Position numbers and translations under genes: made by a program. Positions 25,457 to 33,007 of a stretch of DNA of 33,439 nt are shown piece by piece; position 1 is the first letter of the stretch; each line of letters begins with the position of its first letter. The stretch is from Candidatus Corynebacterium avicola (GTDB taxonomy: Bacteria; Actinomycetota; Actinomycetes; Mycobacteriales; Mycobacteriaceae). The stretch is taken from assembly GCA_019114135.1 (NCBI GenBank), contig DXGC01000046.1:1-33439 (forward strand), read 5' to 3'. Under the pieces are notes generated by a model. The model ran no database searches. It was not told where the DNA came from and saw nothing but the letters and a program-made list of their open reading frames with translations.

Positions 25457-27295
25457 ATGACCATCCCCGGGCTCGTCGGCCAGCCACCCACCCAGAACCA
25501 GGAACTGCTCACGTGGATTTCCGAGGCTGTGGAGCTTTTTCAGCCGGAGAGCGTCGTCTTCGTGGACGGTTCCCGCGCCGAGTGGGACCGACTGACGGGT
25601 GAGCTCGTCGAGGCTGGCACGATCATCAAGCTCAACGAGGAGAAGCGTCCCAACAGCTTCCTCGCCCGCTCCAACCCGGCCGACGTCGCCCGCGTGGAGT
25701 CGCGTACCTTCATCTGCTCCGAGGACCAGGAGGGCGCCGGCCCGACGAACAACTGGGCCCCGCCGGCCGCGATGAAGCAGGAGATGAGCGAGCACTTCGC
25801 CGGTTCCATGAAGGGCCGCACCATGTACGTGGTGCCTTTCTGCATGGGCCCGATCGACGATCCCCAGCCGAAGCTCGGCGTCCAGCTCACCGACTCCGCC
25901 TACGTGGTGCTGTCCATGGGCGTCATGACCCGCATGGGTTCCGAGGCCCTCGCCAAGATCGACGACACCGGCGAGTTCGTCCGCTGCCTGCACTCCGTCG
26001 GCGCCCCGCTGGAGCCCGGCGAGGAGGACGTCGCCTGGCCGTGCAACGACACCAAGTACATCACCCAGTTCCCCGACTCCAAGGAGATCTGGTCCTACGG
26101 CTCCGGCTACGGCGGAAACGCCATCCTGGCCAAGAAGTGCTACGCACTGCGCATCGCCTCTGTCATGGCCAAGGAGGAGGGCTGGCTCGCCGAGCACATG
26201 CTGATCCTCAAGCTGACCAGCCCGGAAGGCAAGGCCTACCACATCCTCGGCGCCTTCCCGTCCGCCTGCGGCAAGACCAACCTCGCCATGATCCTCCCGA
26301 CCATCGAGGGCTGGAAGGCCGAGGTCGTCGGCGACGACATCGCCTGGCTGAAGTTCGGTGAGGACGGCCACCTCTACGCCGTGAACCCGGAGAACGGCTT
26401 CTTCGGTGTGGCCCCGGGCACCAGCTACAGCTCCAACCCGATCGCCATGGATACCATTGCCGCTGGCAACACCCTGTTCACCAACGTCGCGCTCACCGAC
26501 GACGGCGACGTCTGGTGGGAGGGCATGGGCGACGCCCCGGAGCACCTTATCGACTGGAAGGGCAACGACTGGACCCCGGACTCCAGCGAGAAGGCCGCCC
26601 ACCCGAACTCCCGTTACTGCGTCCCGATCGACCAGTGCCCGGCCGCCGCCCCGGAGTTCAACGACTGGAAGGGTGTCAAGGTCGACGCCATCCTGTTCGG
26701 TGGTCGCCGCGCCGACACCGTCCCGCTGGTCACCGAGACCCACGACTGGAACCACGCCACCATGGTCGGCGCCCTGATGGCCTCCGGCCAGACCGCTGCC
26801 CAGGAGGGTGTCGTCGGCACCCTGCGCCACGACCCGATGGCGATGCTGCCCTTCCTCGGCTACAACGCCGGTGAGTACCTGCAGCACTGGATCGACATGG
26901 GCAAGAAGGGCGGCGACAAGATGCCGTCCGTCTTCCTGGTCAACTGGTTCCGCCGCGGCGACGACGGCCGCTTCCTGTGGCCGGGCTTCGGCGAGAACAG
27001 CCGTGTGCTCAAGTGGATCGTGGACCGCATCGAGGGTCGCGTCGGCGCCGAGGAGACCGTGGTCGGCAACACCGCCCGTTACGAGGACCTGGACCTCGAG
27101 GGCGTCACCGAGCCGGAGGAGGACATCCGTGCCTCCCTGTCCGCCCCGGCCGCCCAGTGGGCCAACGACATCGAGGACAACGCCGAGTACCTCACCTTCC
27201 TCGGCCCGAAGGTGCCGCAGGAGATCCACGACCAGTTCGCCGCTCTGAAGGAGCGCGTCGAGGCTGCCGTCGCCGCTGAGAAGGCTGACGCCTAA
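25457..27295 (+). CDS. pckG: Phosphoenolpyruvate carboxykinase, GTP-dependent
   Basis: 612 residues; converts oxaloacetate and GTP to phosphoenolpyruvate, CO2 and GDP, the entry to gluconeogenesis. The active-site loop and kinase-1 motif [12 protein letters not shown] contains Cys271 and Lys273, kinase-2 motif is [10 protein letters not shown], and the nucleotide and substrate segments [14 protein letters not shown] and [12 protein letters not shown] are intact. Length and motifs match the GTP family, not the ATP family. Start ATG 25457 has AGGAGA at 25447-25452, 4 nt away; the frame is open further upstream but only through the preceding gene. It corresponds to Rv0211 in position. It ends before a large hairpin that probably terminates it. 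Confidence 0.97.
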   Translation: MTIPGLVGQPPTQNQELLTWISEAVELFQPESVVFVDGSRAEWDRLTGELVEAGTIIKLNEEKRPNSFLARSNPADVARVESRTFICSEDQEGAGPTNNWAPPAAMKQEMSEHFAGSMKGRTMYVVPFCMGPIDDPQPKLGVQLTDSAYVVLSMGVMTRMGSEALAKIDDTGEFVRCLHSVGAPLEPGEEDVAWPCNDTKYITQFPDSKEIWSYGSGYGGNAILAKKCYALRIASVMAKEEGWLAEHMLILKLTSPEGKAYHILGAFPSACGKTNLAMILPTIEGWKAEVVGDDIAWLKFGEDGHLYAVNPENGFFGVAPGTSYSSNPIAMDTIAAGNTLFTNVALTDDGDVWWEGMGDAPEHLIDWKGNDWTPDSSEKAAHPNSRYCVPIDQCPAAAPEFNDWKGVKVDAILFGGRRADTVPLVTETHDWNHATMVGALMASGQTAAQEGVVGTLRHDPMAMLPFLGYNAGEYLQHWIDMGKKGGDKMPSVFLVNWFRRGDDGRFLWPGFGENSRVLKWIVDRIEGRVGAEETVVGNTARYEDLDLEGVTEPEEDIRASLSAPAAQWANDIEDNAEYLTFLGPKVPQEIHDQFAALKERVEAAVAAEKADA

Positions 27296-27334
27296 AGGTT
27301 CACCGCCTTACCGCCACCGGGGTCGTTCCCCTGC

Positions 27335-27396
27335 AAATCCCCATGGCCAGAGGTACGTTCCGGGTCTCCCTGGCGTACCCCTGGGCATGGGGATTT
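27335..27396. terminator. Large 23-bp hairpin between pckG and lysE-type gene
   Basis: Arms 27335-27357 and 27374-27396 are complementary at 21 of 23 positions with a 16-nt loop; the outer part is AAATCCCCATG/CATGGGGATTT. The 3' arm ends in ATTT and is followed by CGCGTTT, so on + it can terminate pckG. It may also act as an operator of the gene starting at 27438. Confidence 0.7.
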
Positions 27397-27424
27397 CGCG
27401 TTTCAGGGAGAAAGTAGGGGCGGG

Positions 27425-27430
27425 TAGCAT
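27425..27430 (+). promoter_or_regulatory. -10 TAGCAT of the LysE-type gene
   Basis: TAGCAT, then 7 nt, then GTG at 27438. It overlaps the in-frame ATG at 27429, which therefore is probably not used. Confidence 0.55.
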
Positions 27431-27437
27431 GTGGGGC

Positions 27438-28079
27438 GTGACTGAACTCCTCGACCCATCCCGACTCGGCGCCCTGGTGGTGGCCAGCGTGGTGCTCATC
27501 GCCGTGCCAGGCCCCTCGGTTCTCTTCGTCGTGGGACGGGCGCTGAGCCACGGTCGGGATGTCGCCCTGCTCACCGCGGTCGGCAACGCCGTCGGCTGCT
27601 ACTCCGCGGGTGTGCTCGTGGCCTTCGGGCTGGGCCCGCTGCTGGAGCGCTGGGACCTGCTGTTTCAGCTGTTCAAGTGGGGTGGCGTGCTGTTCCTCGT
27701 CTGGATCGGAGTCCAGGCCATCCGGCACGCCGGACCGGTCGGGGAGGGAGACGCCGACCAGGTGGCCGGTACGTCCTCCCGCCGGAAGGCCGTGCGGGAC
27801 GGTGCGATCGTCGGTTTCACCAACCCGAAGAACCTCATCATGTTCACCGTGGTGGTTCCACAGTTCATCAGTCAGGACGCTGGTGATGTGCCGCTGCAGA
27901 TGATCCTGCTGGGGCTGGTGCCGTTGATCGTCGGGATGGTGTGTGACTGCACATGGGCGCTCACCGCAGCCACCGCCCGCGGTTGGCTGACTCGCTCGGC
28001 GAAACGGGTGACCACGGTGCAACGGATCGGGGGAGCGTCCGTGATCGCGGTGGGTGCGTCTGTGGCGGTCAGCAGCTGA
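27438..28079 (+). CDS. LysE/RhtB-family exporter
   Basis: 213 residues with about six membrane segments, typical length for the RhtB/LysE superfamily of amino acid exporters. Signature IAVPGPSVLFVVGRALSHG with GNAVG in the first and second segments, and GFTNPKNLIMFTVVVPQF in the middle. Exports small amino-acid-like solutes; the substrate is unknown. The open frame extends upstream to 27387 but that region overlaps the hairpin and the promoter; GTG 27438, leaderless, is preferred. It has no regulator of the LysG type next to it; the divergent or downstream regulator is an MmyB-type protein belonging to another operon. Confidence 0.87.
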   Translation: MTELLDPSRLGALVVASVVLIAVPGPSVLFVVGRALSHGRDVALLTAVGNAVGCYSAGVLVAFGLGPLLERWDLLFQLFKWGGVLFLVWIGVQAIRHAGPVGEGDADQVAGTSSRRKAVRDGAIVGFTNPKNLIMFTVVVPQFISQDAGDVPLQMILLGLVPLIVGMVCDCTWALTAATARGWLTRSAKRVTTVQRIGGASVIAVGASVAVSS

Positions 28080-28158
28080 CTCGCGATACAAGCGGTGGGG
28101 AGACCGGGGCCCGTCGATACCCGACGTATGGTCCAGCTCCGGTCCAAAGTGGTACTGA

Positions 28159-28178
28159 CAGGGCACCGCTGAGCCCTG
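28159..28178. promoter_or_regulatory. Operator-like repeat before the MmyB-type regulator
   Basis: CAGGGC (28159-28164) and GCCCTG (28173-28178) form an inverted repeat with an 8-nt spacer, flanked on both sides by the direct repeat TACTGA (28153-28158 and 28180-28185). Centred about 45 bases upstream of the predicted start at 28213, fitting an autoregulatory site. Confidence 0.5.
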
Positions 28179-28199
28179 CTACTGATGCGGGGTGGAACA

Positions 28200-28205
28200 T
28201 AGACT
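28200..28205 (+). promoter_or_regulatory. -10 TAGACT of the regulator-dehydrogenase operon
   Basis: TAGACT, then 7 nt, then ATG at 28213: leaderless arrangement; argues against the upstream GTG at 28192. Confidence 0.55.
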
Positions 28206-28212
28206 CGGAGCC

Positions 28213-29184
28213 ATGAACAGCAGGATGAACGGCCGACCGCTGCAAGCGGTGCAGGCGGAGGTCCGGGAGTTCCTCACCTCCCGCCGGGCCCGTATCACCC
28301 CGGACGCGGTGGGCCTGCCCGTCACCGGCAACCGTCGGGTGCCGGGCCTGCGACGCAGTGAGGTCGCCGACCTCGCAGGGATCAGCGTGGACTACTACGC
28401 GAAACTGGAACGGGGACAGATCGCCGGCGCATCTGCGGGGGTGTTGGAGGCACTGTCCAGGGCTCTGCACCTCAACGAGGCCGAGCACCGGCACCTCTAC
28501 GACCTCGCCAGGGCCGCCGACGGTGTCCCGACCTCCGCCCGAGGCCGGTCCCGGGCCGCCAGCCCGCACCAGGTCCGCACGTCGTTGGAACGGGTGGTGG
28601 ACGCGGTCACCGGTGCCGTCGCCTTCGTCCGCGACGAGATGCAGAACATCATCGCCGTCAACGATCTGGGTCGGGAGTTCTACAGCCCGGTACTCGGGGA
28701 AGCTGGTGGTGCAGGACGACAGGACCTGGACGGCCGAGCGAACCTCGCCCGGTTCCAGTTCCTCGACCCGGCGTCCCGCGAGTTCTACCCGGACTGGGAC
28801 ACCATGGCCCGGATGTGCGTCGGGGTGATGCACGCCGAGGTCGGACGCAACCCCGGGCACCGGGGGCTGCAGGACCTGGTCGGGGAGCTGTCCACCCGCA
28901 GCACCGACTTCGCTGAACTGTGGGCCGCTCACGATGTGCGGATCCACGGGTCGGGGACCAAACGGTTCCACCATCCGGAGGTCGGCGAGCTCGTCCTCGA
29001 CTTCGAGGAGCTCCAGGTCACCGCCGATGACGGGCTGCACTTGTTCGTCTATTCGGCGGAACCGGGGTCGGCGTCCGAGGAGAAACTCCGGTTGCTCGCC
29101 ACGCTCGCGGCGACCAGACGTACCCACACCACCAGTTCCACCCAGACACCAGGAACAGAAGGAGAAGAATCATGCGCGGAGTGA
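28213..29184 (+). CDS. XRE/MmyB-type transcriptional regulator
   Basis: 323 residues. N-terminal Cro/C1-type helix-turn-helix at ~25-85, with VPGLRRSEVADLAGISVDYY and KLERGQIAGAS, the hallmark of MmyB-type regulators. The C-terminal ~190 residues correspond to the MmyB ligand-binding (PAS-like) domain, thought to bind fatty-acid-like ligands. In most actinobacteria such regulators sit beside a dehydrogenase they control, as here. The last 13 bp overlap the start of the alcohol dehydrogenase. ATG 28213 is chosen because of TAGACT 7 nt upstream; ATG 28225 is a further in-frame option. The operator-like repeat 28159-28178 suggests autoregulation. Confidence 0.88.
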   Translation: MNSRMNGRPLQAVQAEVREFLTSRRARITPDAVGLPVTGNRRVPGLRRSEVADLAGISVDYYAKLERGQIAGASAGVLEALSRALHLNEAEHRHLYDLARAADGVPTSARGRSRAASPHQVRTSLERVVDAVTGAVAFVRDEMQNIIAVNDLGREFYSPVLGEAGGAGRQDLDGRANLARFQFLDPASREFYPDWDTMARMCVGVMHAEVGRNPGHRGLQDLVGELSTRSTDFAELWAAHDVRIHGSGTKRFHHPEVGELVLDFEELQVTADDGLHLFVYSAEPGSASEEKLRLLATLAATRRTHTTSSTQTPGTEGEESCAE

Positions 29185-30194
29185 TTATGCACGCCCCCGG
29201 CGACGTCCGGGTGGAGGATCGTCCGGACCCGGTCATCGAGGAGCCGACGGACGCGGTGATCCGCATTGTCGCCGCCTGCGTCTGTGGGTCGGACCTGTGG
29301 CCCTACCGTGGTGCGGACGACCCCCAAGAACAGAAGATGGGACATGAGTACGTCGGCGTCGTCGAGCAGGTCGGTGATGCGGTGGGGACAGTGAAGCCCG
29401 GTGAATTCGTCGTCGGTTCCTTCGTCATCTCCGACGGCACCTGCCCGATCTGTGCGTCCGGCTATCAGTCGCGCTGCGTCAACGGAATCTTCGTCGACGG
29501 CGGGGTCGGCACCCAGGCCGAGTATGCCCGCATCCCTTACGCCGACGGCACCCTGGTCGCCACTCCGAGCTACCCGGACGAGGACCTCGTCCCGTCGCTG
29601 CTCGCGGCGTCCGACGTCCTCGGCACCGGCTGGTTCGCCGCCGACGACGCACAGGCCGGGCCGGGGAAGACCGTCGCCGTCGTCGGAGACGGTGCTGTCG
29701 GACTGATGGGCGTCCTCGCGGCGAAGCAGATGGGTGCCGAGCGCATCATCGCGATGAGCCGCCACGCCGACCGGCAGGAGATGGCCCGCGAGTTCGGTGC
29801 GACGGACATTGTCGAGGAGCGCGGCGAGGAGGGTGTGGCACGCATCAAGGAGCTCACCGACGGTCTCGGTGCACACTCGGTCGTTGAAGCAGTCGGCACG
29901 CAAGAATCCATGATGCAGGCGGTCAGCGCGACCCGCCCCGGCGGGCACATCGGCTACGTCGGGGTCTCCCACGACGTGGAGCTGCCCGGCGACCAGCTGT
30001 TCTTCGGGCTGGTGCACCTGCACGGTGGTCCGGCCCCGGTGCGCCGCTACCTGCCGGAGCTGATTGACCTGATCCTGGACCGCAAGATCGACCCCGGCAA
30101 GGTGTTCACCAGGCAGCTGCCGCTGGCCGACGCCGCGGAGGCCTACAGGCTGATGGACCAGCGCGAGGAAGTGAAGGTGCTGCTGTGGCCGTAG
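29172..30194 (+). CDS. Zinc-dependent alcohol dehydrogenase family protein
   Basis: 340 residues, medium-chain dehydrogenase fold. Catalytic zinc: Cys38 (VCGSD), His58/Glu59 (GHEYVG) and a third ligand probably Asp148. Structural-zinc loop DGTCPICASGYQSRC has three cysteines (91, 94, 102) with Asp in place of the first; this DGTC form is usual in this subgroup. NAD(P) Rossmann motif GDGAVG at 172-177, with SRHADR at the strand-2 end, which suggests NADP preference, though this is not certain. Start ATG 29172 behind AAGGAG (29158-29164), 7 nt away, overlapping the regulator by 13 bp. The substrate is unknown; the following acetyltransferase overlaps its end by 10 bp, so the three genes form one operon. 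Confidence 0.92.
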   Translation: MRGVIMHAPGDVRVEDRPDPVIEEPTDAVIRIVAACVCGSDLWPYRGADDPQEQKMGHEYVGVVEQVGDAVGTVKPGEFVVGSFVISDGTCPICASGYQSRCVNGIFVDGGVGTQAEYARIPYADGTLVATPSYPDEDLVPSLLAASDVLGTGWFAADDAQAGPGKTVAVVGDGAVGLMGVLAAKQMGAERIIAMSRHADRQEMAREFGATDIVEERGEEGVARIKELTDGLGAHSVVEAVGTQESMMQAVSATRPGGHIGYVGVSHDVELPGDQLFFGLVHLHGGPAPVRRYLPELIDLILDRKIDPGKVFTRQLPLADAAEAYRLMDQREEVKVLLWP

Positions 30195-30781
30195 ACGCGA
30201 CACTGGAGGACCTGCTCGCCGAACTCGACGCCGGTCACCTCATCCCCGGTGGCTCCCCGCTGCACCTGGCAATGCACCGTCAGTCCCAGGAGGCCATCCG
30301 CATCACCACGGAGCTCAACGGGACCTACCACGACGAGGCCGGCGTCCGCGCCCTGCTCAGTGAGCTCACCGGCCAAGAGGTGGACGACACGGTCGGCCTG
30401 TTCCCGCCGTTCACCAGCGACTTCGGACGCAACATCCGGTTCGGACGCAATGTCTTCGTCAACTCCGGGTGCCGCTTCCAGGATCAGGGCGGCTTGACCA
30501 TCGGTGACGGCGCACTCATCGGGCACAACACCGTCATCGCCACACTGAACCATGCGATGGATCCGGCGCGCCGGGCGGACCTGGAACCTGCACCCGTGGT
30601 CATCGGGGAGGATGTGTGGATCGGTTCGAACTCGACCATCACGCCAGGTGTCACCATCGGGGACGGGGTGGTGATCGGTGCAGGGTCCGTGGTGACGAAG
30701 GACATCCCGGCCGGCATGGTCGCGGTCGGTTCACCGGCCCGGGTGATCCGGGAGGTGTCGCCCGACCGCCGCGGAGAGTGA
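30185..30781 (+). CDS. Left-handed beta-helix O-acetyltransferase (maltose/galactoside acetyltransferase type)
   Basis: 198 residues. N-terminal helical cap typical of MAT/GAT enzymes (~1-70), then hexapeptide repeats forming a left-handed beta helix (~78-185: VFVNSGC, LTIGDGALIG, VVIGEDVWIGSNSTI, VTIGDGVVIGAGSVV). Catalytic His123 in TLNHAMDP. Transfers acetyl from acetyl-CoA to a sugar or related hydroxyl; the acceptor is not predictable. GTG 30185 overlaps the dehydrogenase end by 10 bp with GAAGG upstream. Linkage to an alcohol dehydrogenase is common in actinobacteria but without a defined pathway. Confidence 0.9.
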   Translation: MAVDATLEDLLAELDAGHLIPGGSPLHLAMHRQSQEAIRITTELNGTYHDEAGVRALLSELTGQEVDDTVGLFPPFTSDFGRNIRFGRNVFVNSGCRFQDQGGLTIGDGALIGHNTVIATLNHAMDPARRADLEPAPVVIGEDVWIGSNSTITPGVTIGDGVVIGAGSVVTKDIPAGMVAVGSPARVIREVSPDRRGE

Positions 30782-30815
30782 CCGCCGGATAGTGGGGACT
30801 TTCCTTTCGCCGGGG

Positions 30816-30821
30816 TAACGT
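30816..30821 (+). promoter_or_regulatory. Possible -10 TAACGT of the DoxX-like gene
   Basis: TAACGT predicts a ~36-nt leader to ATG 30864. No clear -35; weak support. Confidence 0.3.
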
Positions 30822-30863
30822 CGGGGGAAACCACTCACCGCCCACCTACGAAAGTGAATCACC

Positions 30864-31238
30864 ATGGCAAGCAGCACACTCACCGGCGTTCTCCGCACCG
30901 GACTGGGACTCTCCCTGATCGGTGCCGGAACCGCGAAGGTCACCCAGCAGGACGCCATGCTCGAGTCTGCCGAGCATCTCGGCTACTCCCCGGAGTCGTA
31001 CCAGGCCATCGGTGCCGCCGAGATCGCTGGCGGCGTGGGCCTGTTGGCCGGGGCGAAGTCCAAGCTCATCGGTATCGCCGCGAATGTCGGTGCGGTCGCC
31101 GTGCTCACCGGCGCGGTCGTCGAGCACCTCCGTGCCGGTGACGGTCCGGACGTCTACGCCCCGGCAGCTGTCCTGGACGCCCTGGCGATCGTCACCCTGA
31201 CCCGCCAGCTCGGCGAGCTCGGTCGCAAGGACAACTAG
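30864..31238 (+). CDS. DoxX-like small membrane protein
   Basis: 124 residues with about four hydrophobic segments (~5-22, 46-64, 68-86, 98-114) separated by short polar loops: GLSLIGAGTAKVTQQDAM near the first, AIGAAEIAGGVGLLAG in the second, typical of the DoxX_2 family. These are four-helix membrane proteins, some linked to redox or stress responses; no specific role can be given. ATG 30864 has only a weak AAAGTG ribosome site. Monocistronic in appearance, with glycerate kinase 27 bp downstream. Confidence 0.8.
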   Translation: MASSTLTGVLRTGLGLSLIGAGTAKVTQQDAMLESAEHLGYSPESYQAIGAAEIAGGVGLLAGAKSKLIGIAANVGAVAVLTGAVVEHLRAGDGPDVYAPAAVLDALAIVTLTRQLGELGRKDN

Positions 31239-31265
31239 CGGATTTCCGCGATCTGACCTGCTCGC

Positions 31266-32420
31266 ATGGCCACCGTTCTCGTCTGCTGCGACAAGTTCAA
31301 GGGCTCCGCGACCTCTGCCGAGGTCAATGCGGCACTCGCTAAAGGCCTGACCTCGACAGGCCACCAGGTCCTGACCTCGCCCTTGGCCGATGGCGGCGAC
31401 GGCACCCTGGAGGTCTTCGACGAGCTGGGGTACCAGCGGGTGGAGGCGACCGTTCGGGGTTCCGACGGTCAATCGGTCCGGGCCGAGTACTGCCTCCACG
31501 CGGGGGAGCAGACCGCGGTGATCGAGGTCGCCCGCATTTGTGGCCTCGACATGGTCGCGGTGAACAGTCAGACCCCACCGGTGGATGCGGCAGTGAAGGC
31601 CGGTTCCTGGGGCGTTGGCGATGCGCTCATCGACGCGATGGACCGGGGCGTCCGGCAGGTCATCCTCACCCTCGGCGGCAGCGCGACAACCGATGCCGGA
31701 ATGGGGTTGGCTGCGGCTCTCGGGGTGGTCTTCCACGACGCGTCAGGACGTCCTGTCGATGACGTCGCTGCGAAAGGACGCATCGTCTCGGCCGACCTCG
31801 GCGGAATGGACCCGCGGGTCGCGGACCTGAAGGTCGTCCTGGCGTCCGACGTCCGCAACCCCCTGTGCGGTCCCGACGGTGCGGCGGCGGTTTTCGGCCC
31901 GCAGAAGGGACTGACGCCGGACGCCGCTCCTGTCGTTGACGCCGGTATCAGCAGCCTTGCTGAGGTGGTCATGTCGGCCACAGGGAGGCAGGACGTGGCG
32001 ACTCTGCCCGGTTCCGGAGCTGCGGGTGGCCTGGGCTTCATGGGGATTGTCCTGCTCGGTGCGGAATTGCGCACGGGCGTGGACCTGGTCCTCGAGAAGA
32101 TCGGCTTCACCGAGCTTCTGGGCCAGGCTGACTTGGTGGTCACCGGCGAAGGACGGATCGACACACAAACTCTCAGCGGGAAGGCCCCGGCCGGCGTCGC
32201 CGAACGGGCCCGTGCAGAAGGCGTACCGGTTGTGGCGGTCTGCGGACAGAACCTGCTCGGCGAGAGCGACGGGGCCATGGGTACGGACCTGTTCGAGAAG
32301 ATCTACACCCTCACCGACATTGAGCCGGACGTGGCGTCCTGTATCCGGAACCCCGCGCCGTTGCTGGAGGACATCGGTGTACAGATTGCCGAAGGGGTCG
32401 AGAACTTCCCCAGCTTTTGA
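31266..32420 (+). CDS. Glycerate kinase (GlxK/GckA class II type)
   Basis: 384 residues; phosphorylates D-glycerate, feeding glyoxylate or sugar-acid breakdown into glycolysis. Family motifs: DKFKGSATSAEV at 9-20, SPLADGGDGTLE at ~38-49, GGSATTDAGMGLAAALG, NPLCGPDGAAAVFGPQKG, GAAGGLGFMG and the DLVVTGEGRIDTQTLSGKAP signature near the end. Length is standard. No strong ribosome site or -10 precedes ATG 31266; it may be read from the upstream gene's transcript. Whether the product is 2- or 3-phosphoglycerate cannot be read from the sequence. Confidence 0.94.
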   Translation: MATVLVCCDKFKGSATSAEVNAALAKGLTSTGHQVLTSPLADGGDGTLEVFDELGYQRVEATVRGSDGQSVRAEYCLHAGEQTAVIEVARICGLDMVAVNSQTPPVDAAVKAGSWGVGDALIDAMDRGVRQVILTLGGSATTDAGMGLAAALGVVFHDASGRPVDDVAAKGRIVSADLGGMDPRVADLKVVLASDVRNPLCGPDGAAAVFGPQKGLTPDAAPVVDAGISSLAEVVMSATGRQDVATLPGSGAAGGLGFMGIVLLGAELRTGVDLVLEKIGFTELLGQADLVVTGEGRIDTQTLSGKAPAGVAERARAEGVPVVAVCGQNLLGESDGAMGTDLFEKIYTLTDIEPDVASCIRNPAPLLEDIGVQIAEGVENFPSF

Positions 32421-32426
32421 TCGAAG

Positions 32427-32459
32427 CTTCTCTCGTCCTCTCCGGGAGGGTCAGAGAAG
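32427..32459. terminator. Bidirectional terminator between convergent genes
   Basis: CTTCTCT (32427-32433) and AGAGAAG (32453-32459) pair, with an inner CCTC/GAGG stem (32437-32440/32446-32449), separated by a small internal loop. It lies between the glycerate kinase stop and the stop of the minus-strand small gene. Confidence 0.55.
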
Positions 32460-32468
32460 GCCGTCAGG

Positions 32469-32753
32469 TCATGGCTTGAGGGAACCCGGCGCCGGTATGC
32501 CCAACTCATCTTCGTAGATCTGGTCAAGGGTTCGCGGGGTTTCAGGCCACTGGCAGTTCGGAGGGATACGAAGATCCCATTGATTGGGGTACTCGATTTG
32601 GAGCGCGCAGTACGGCCTATCTGCCTTGTCTTCTGCGGAGGGAGTCGCCTGAGATGTCTCGTTGCTGGTTGCGGCGGATGCAGCAGGTACAGCTGCTCCG
32701 GCCAGTGCGCAGAGTAGCCCTGCCGTGGTCGAGAGTCTGACGGTTCTTCTCAT
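32469..32753 (-). CDS. Small secreted protein, 94 residues
   Basis: Basic MRRTVRLSTT, hydrophobic TAGLLCALAGAAVPAASA, then probable signal-peptidase cleavage near residues 26-28, leaving a ~66-residue mature protein rich in Pro, Asp and Glu with two cysteines (CALQIEYPNQWDLRIPPNC) that may form a disulfide. No family recognised; such small exported proteins are common in corynebacteria. The start is firm: ATG 32753 with GGAGGAA just upstream (GAGGAGGAA at 32765-32757, 3-4 nt). Divergent from the acetolactate decarboxylase gene. Function unknown. Confidence 0.78.
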   Translation of the reverse strand: MRRTVRLSTTAGLLCALAGAAVPAASAATSNETSQATPSAEDKADRPYCALQIEYPNQWDLRIPPNCQWPETPRTLDQIYEDELGIPAPGSLKP

Positions 32754-32811
32754 GTGTTCCTCCTCAATTGGGTCAAAGTGCCCACAAGTGGTCTTCGGGT
32801 GACGGTTGGAA

Positions 32812-32821
32812 ATGGCGCCAT
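32812..32821. promoter_or_regulatory. Palindrome ATGGCGCCAT and AT-rich intergenic promoter region
   Basis: The 254-bp gap between the divergent secreted-protein and decarboxylase genes holds this perfect 10-bp palindrome next to TAGGGT (32821-32826) and, further on, an unusually AT-rich tract (about 32840-32870). Probably the promoter-operator of one or both genes; the regulator is unknown. Confidence 0.35.
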
Positions 32822-32995
32822 AGGGTTAGCGCTTGGGCTACTTTATAAGTTGCTTTCGTAAGTTTGTCGGAAACTGAAGTTTCGGAGCGCTGCCCTGCCA
32901 ATCACCCTCGGAGGCCCCAACTGCCAGCTATCTGGTGCAGGGAACACGTCCCCGCTGCTGGAAAGTGACGGAGCGGACAGATGGTTGAGTAACGC

Positions 32996-33001
32996 TACGC
33001 T
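32996..33001 (+). promoter_or_regulatory. -10 TACGCT of budA
   Basis: TACGCT, then 6 nt, then ATG at 33008: leaderless arrangement. Confidence 0.45.
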
Positions 33002-33007
33002 GGGGCC

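Noticed and set aside
31238..31256. GCGGA/TCCGC mini-hairpin after the DoxX-like gene
   Set aside because: Only 5 bp and without a T-run; too weak to call a terminator.
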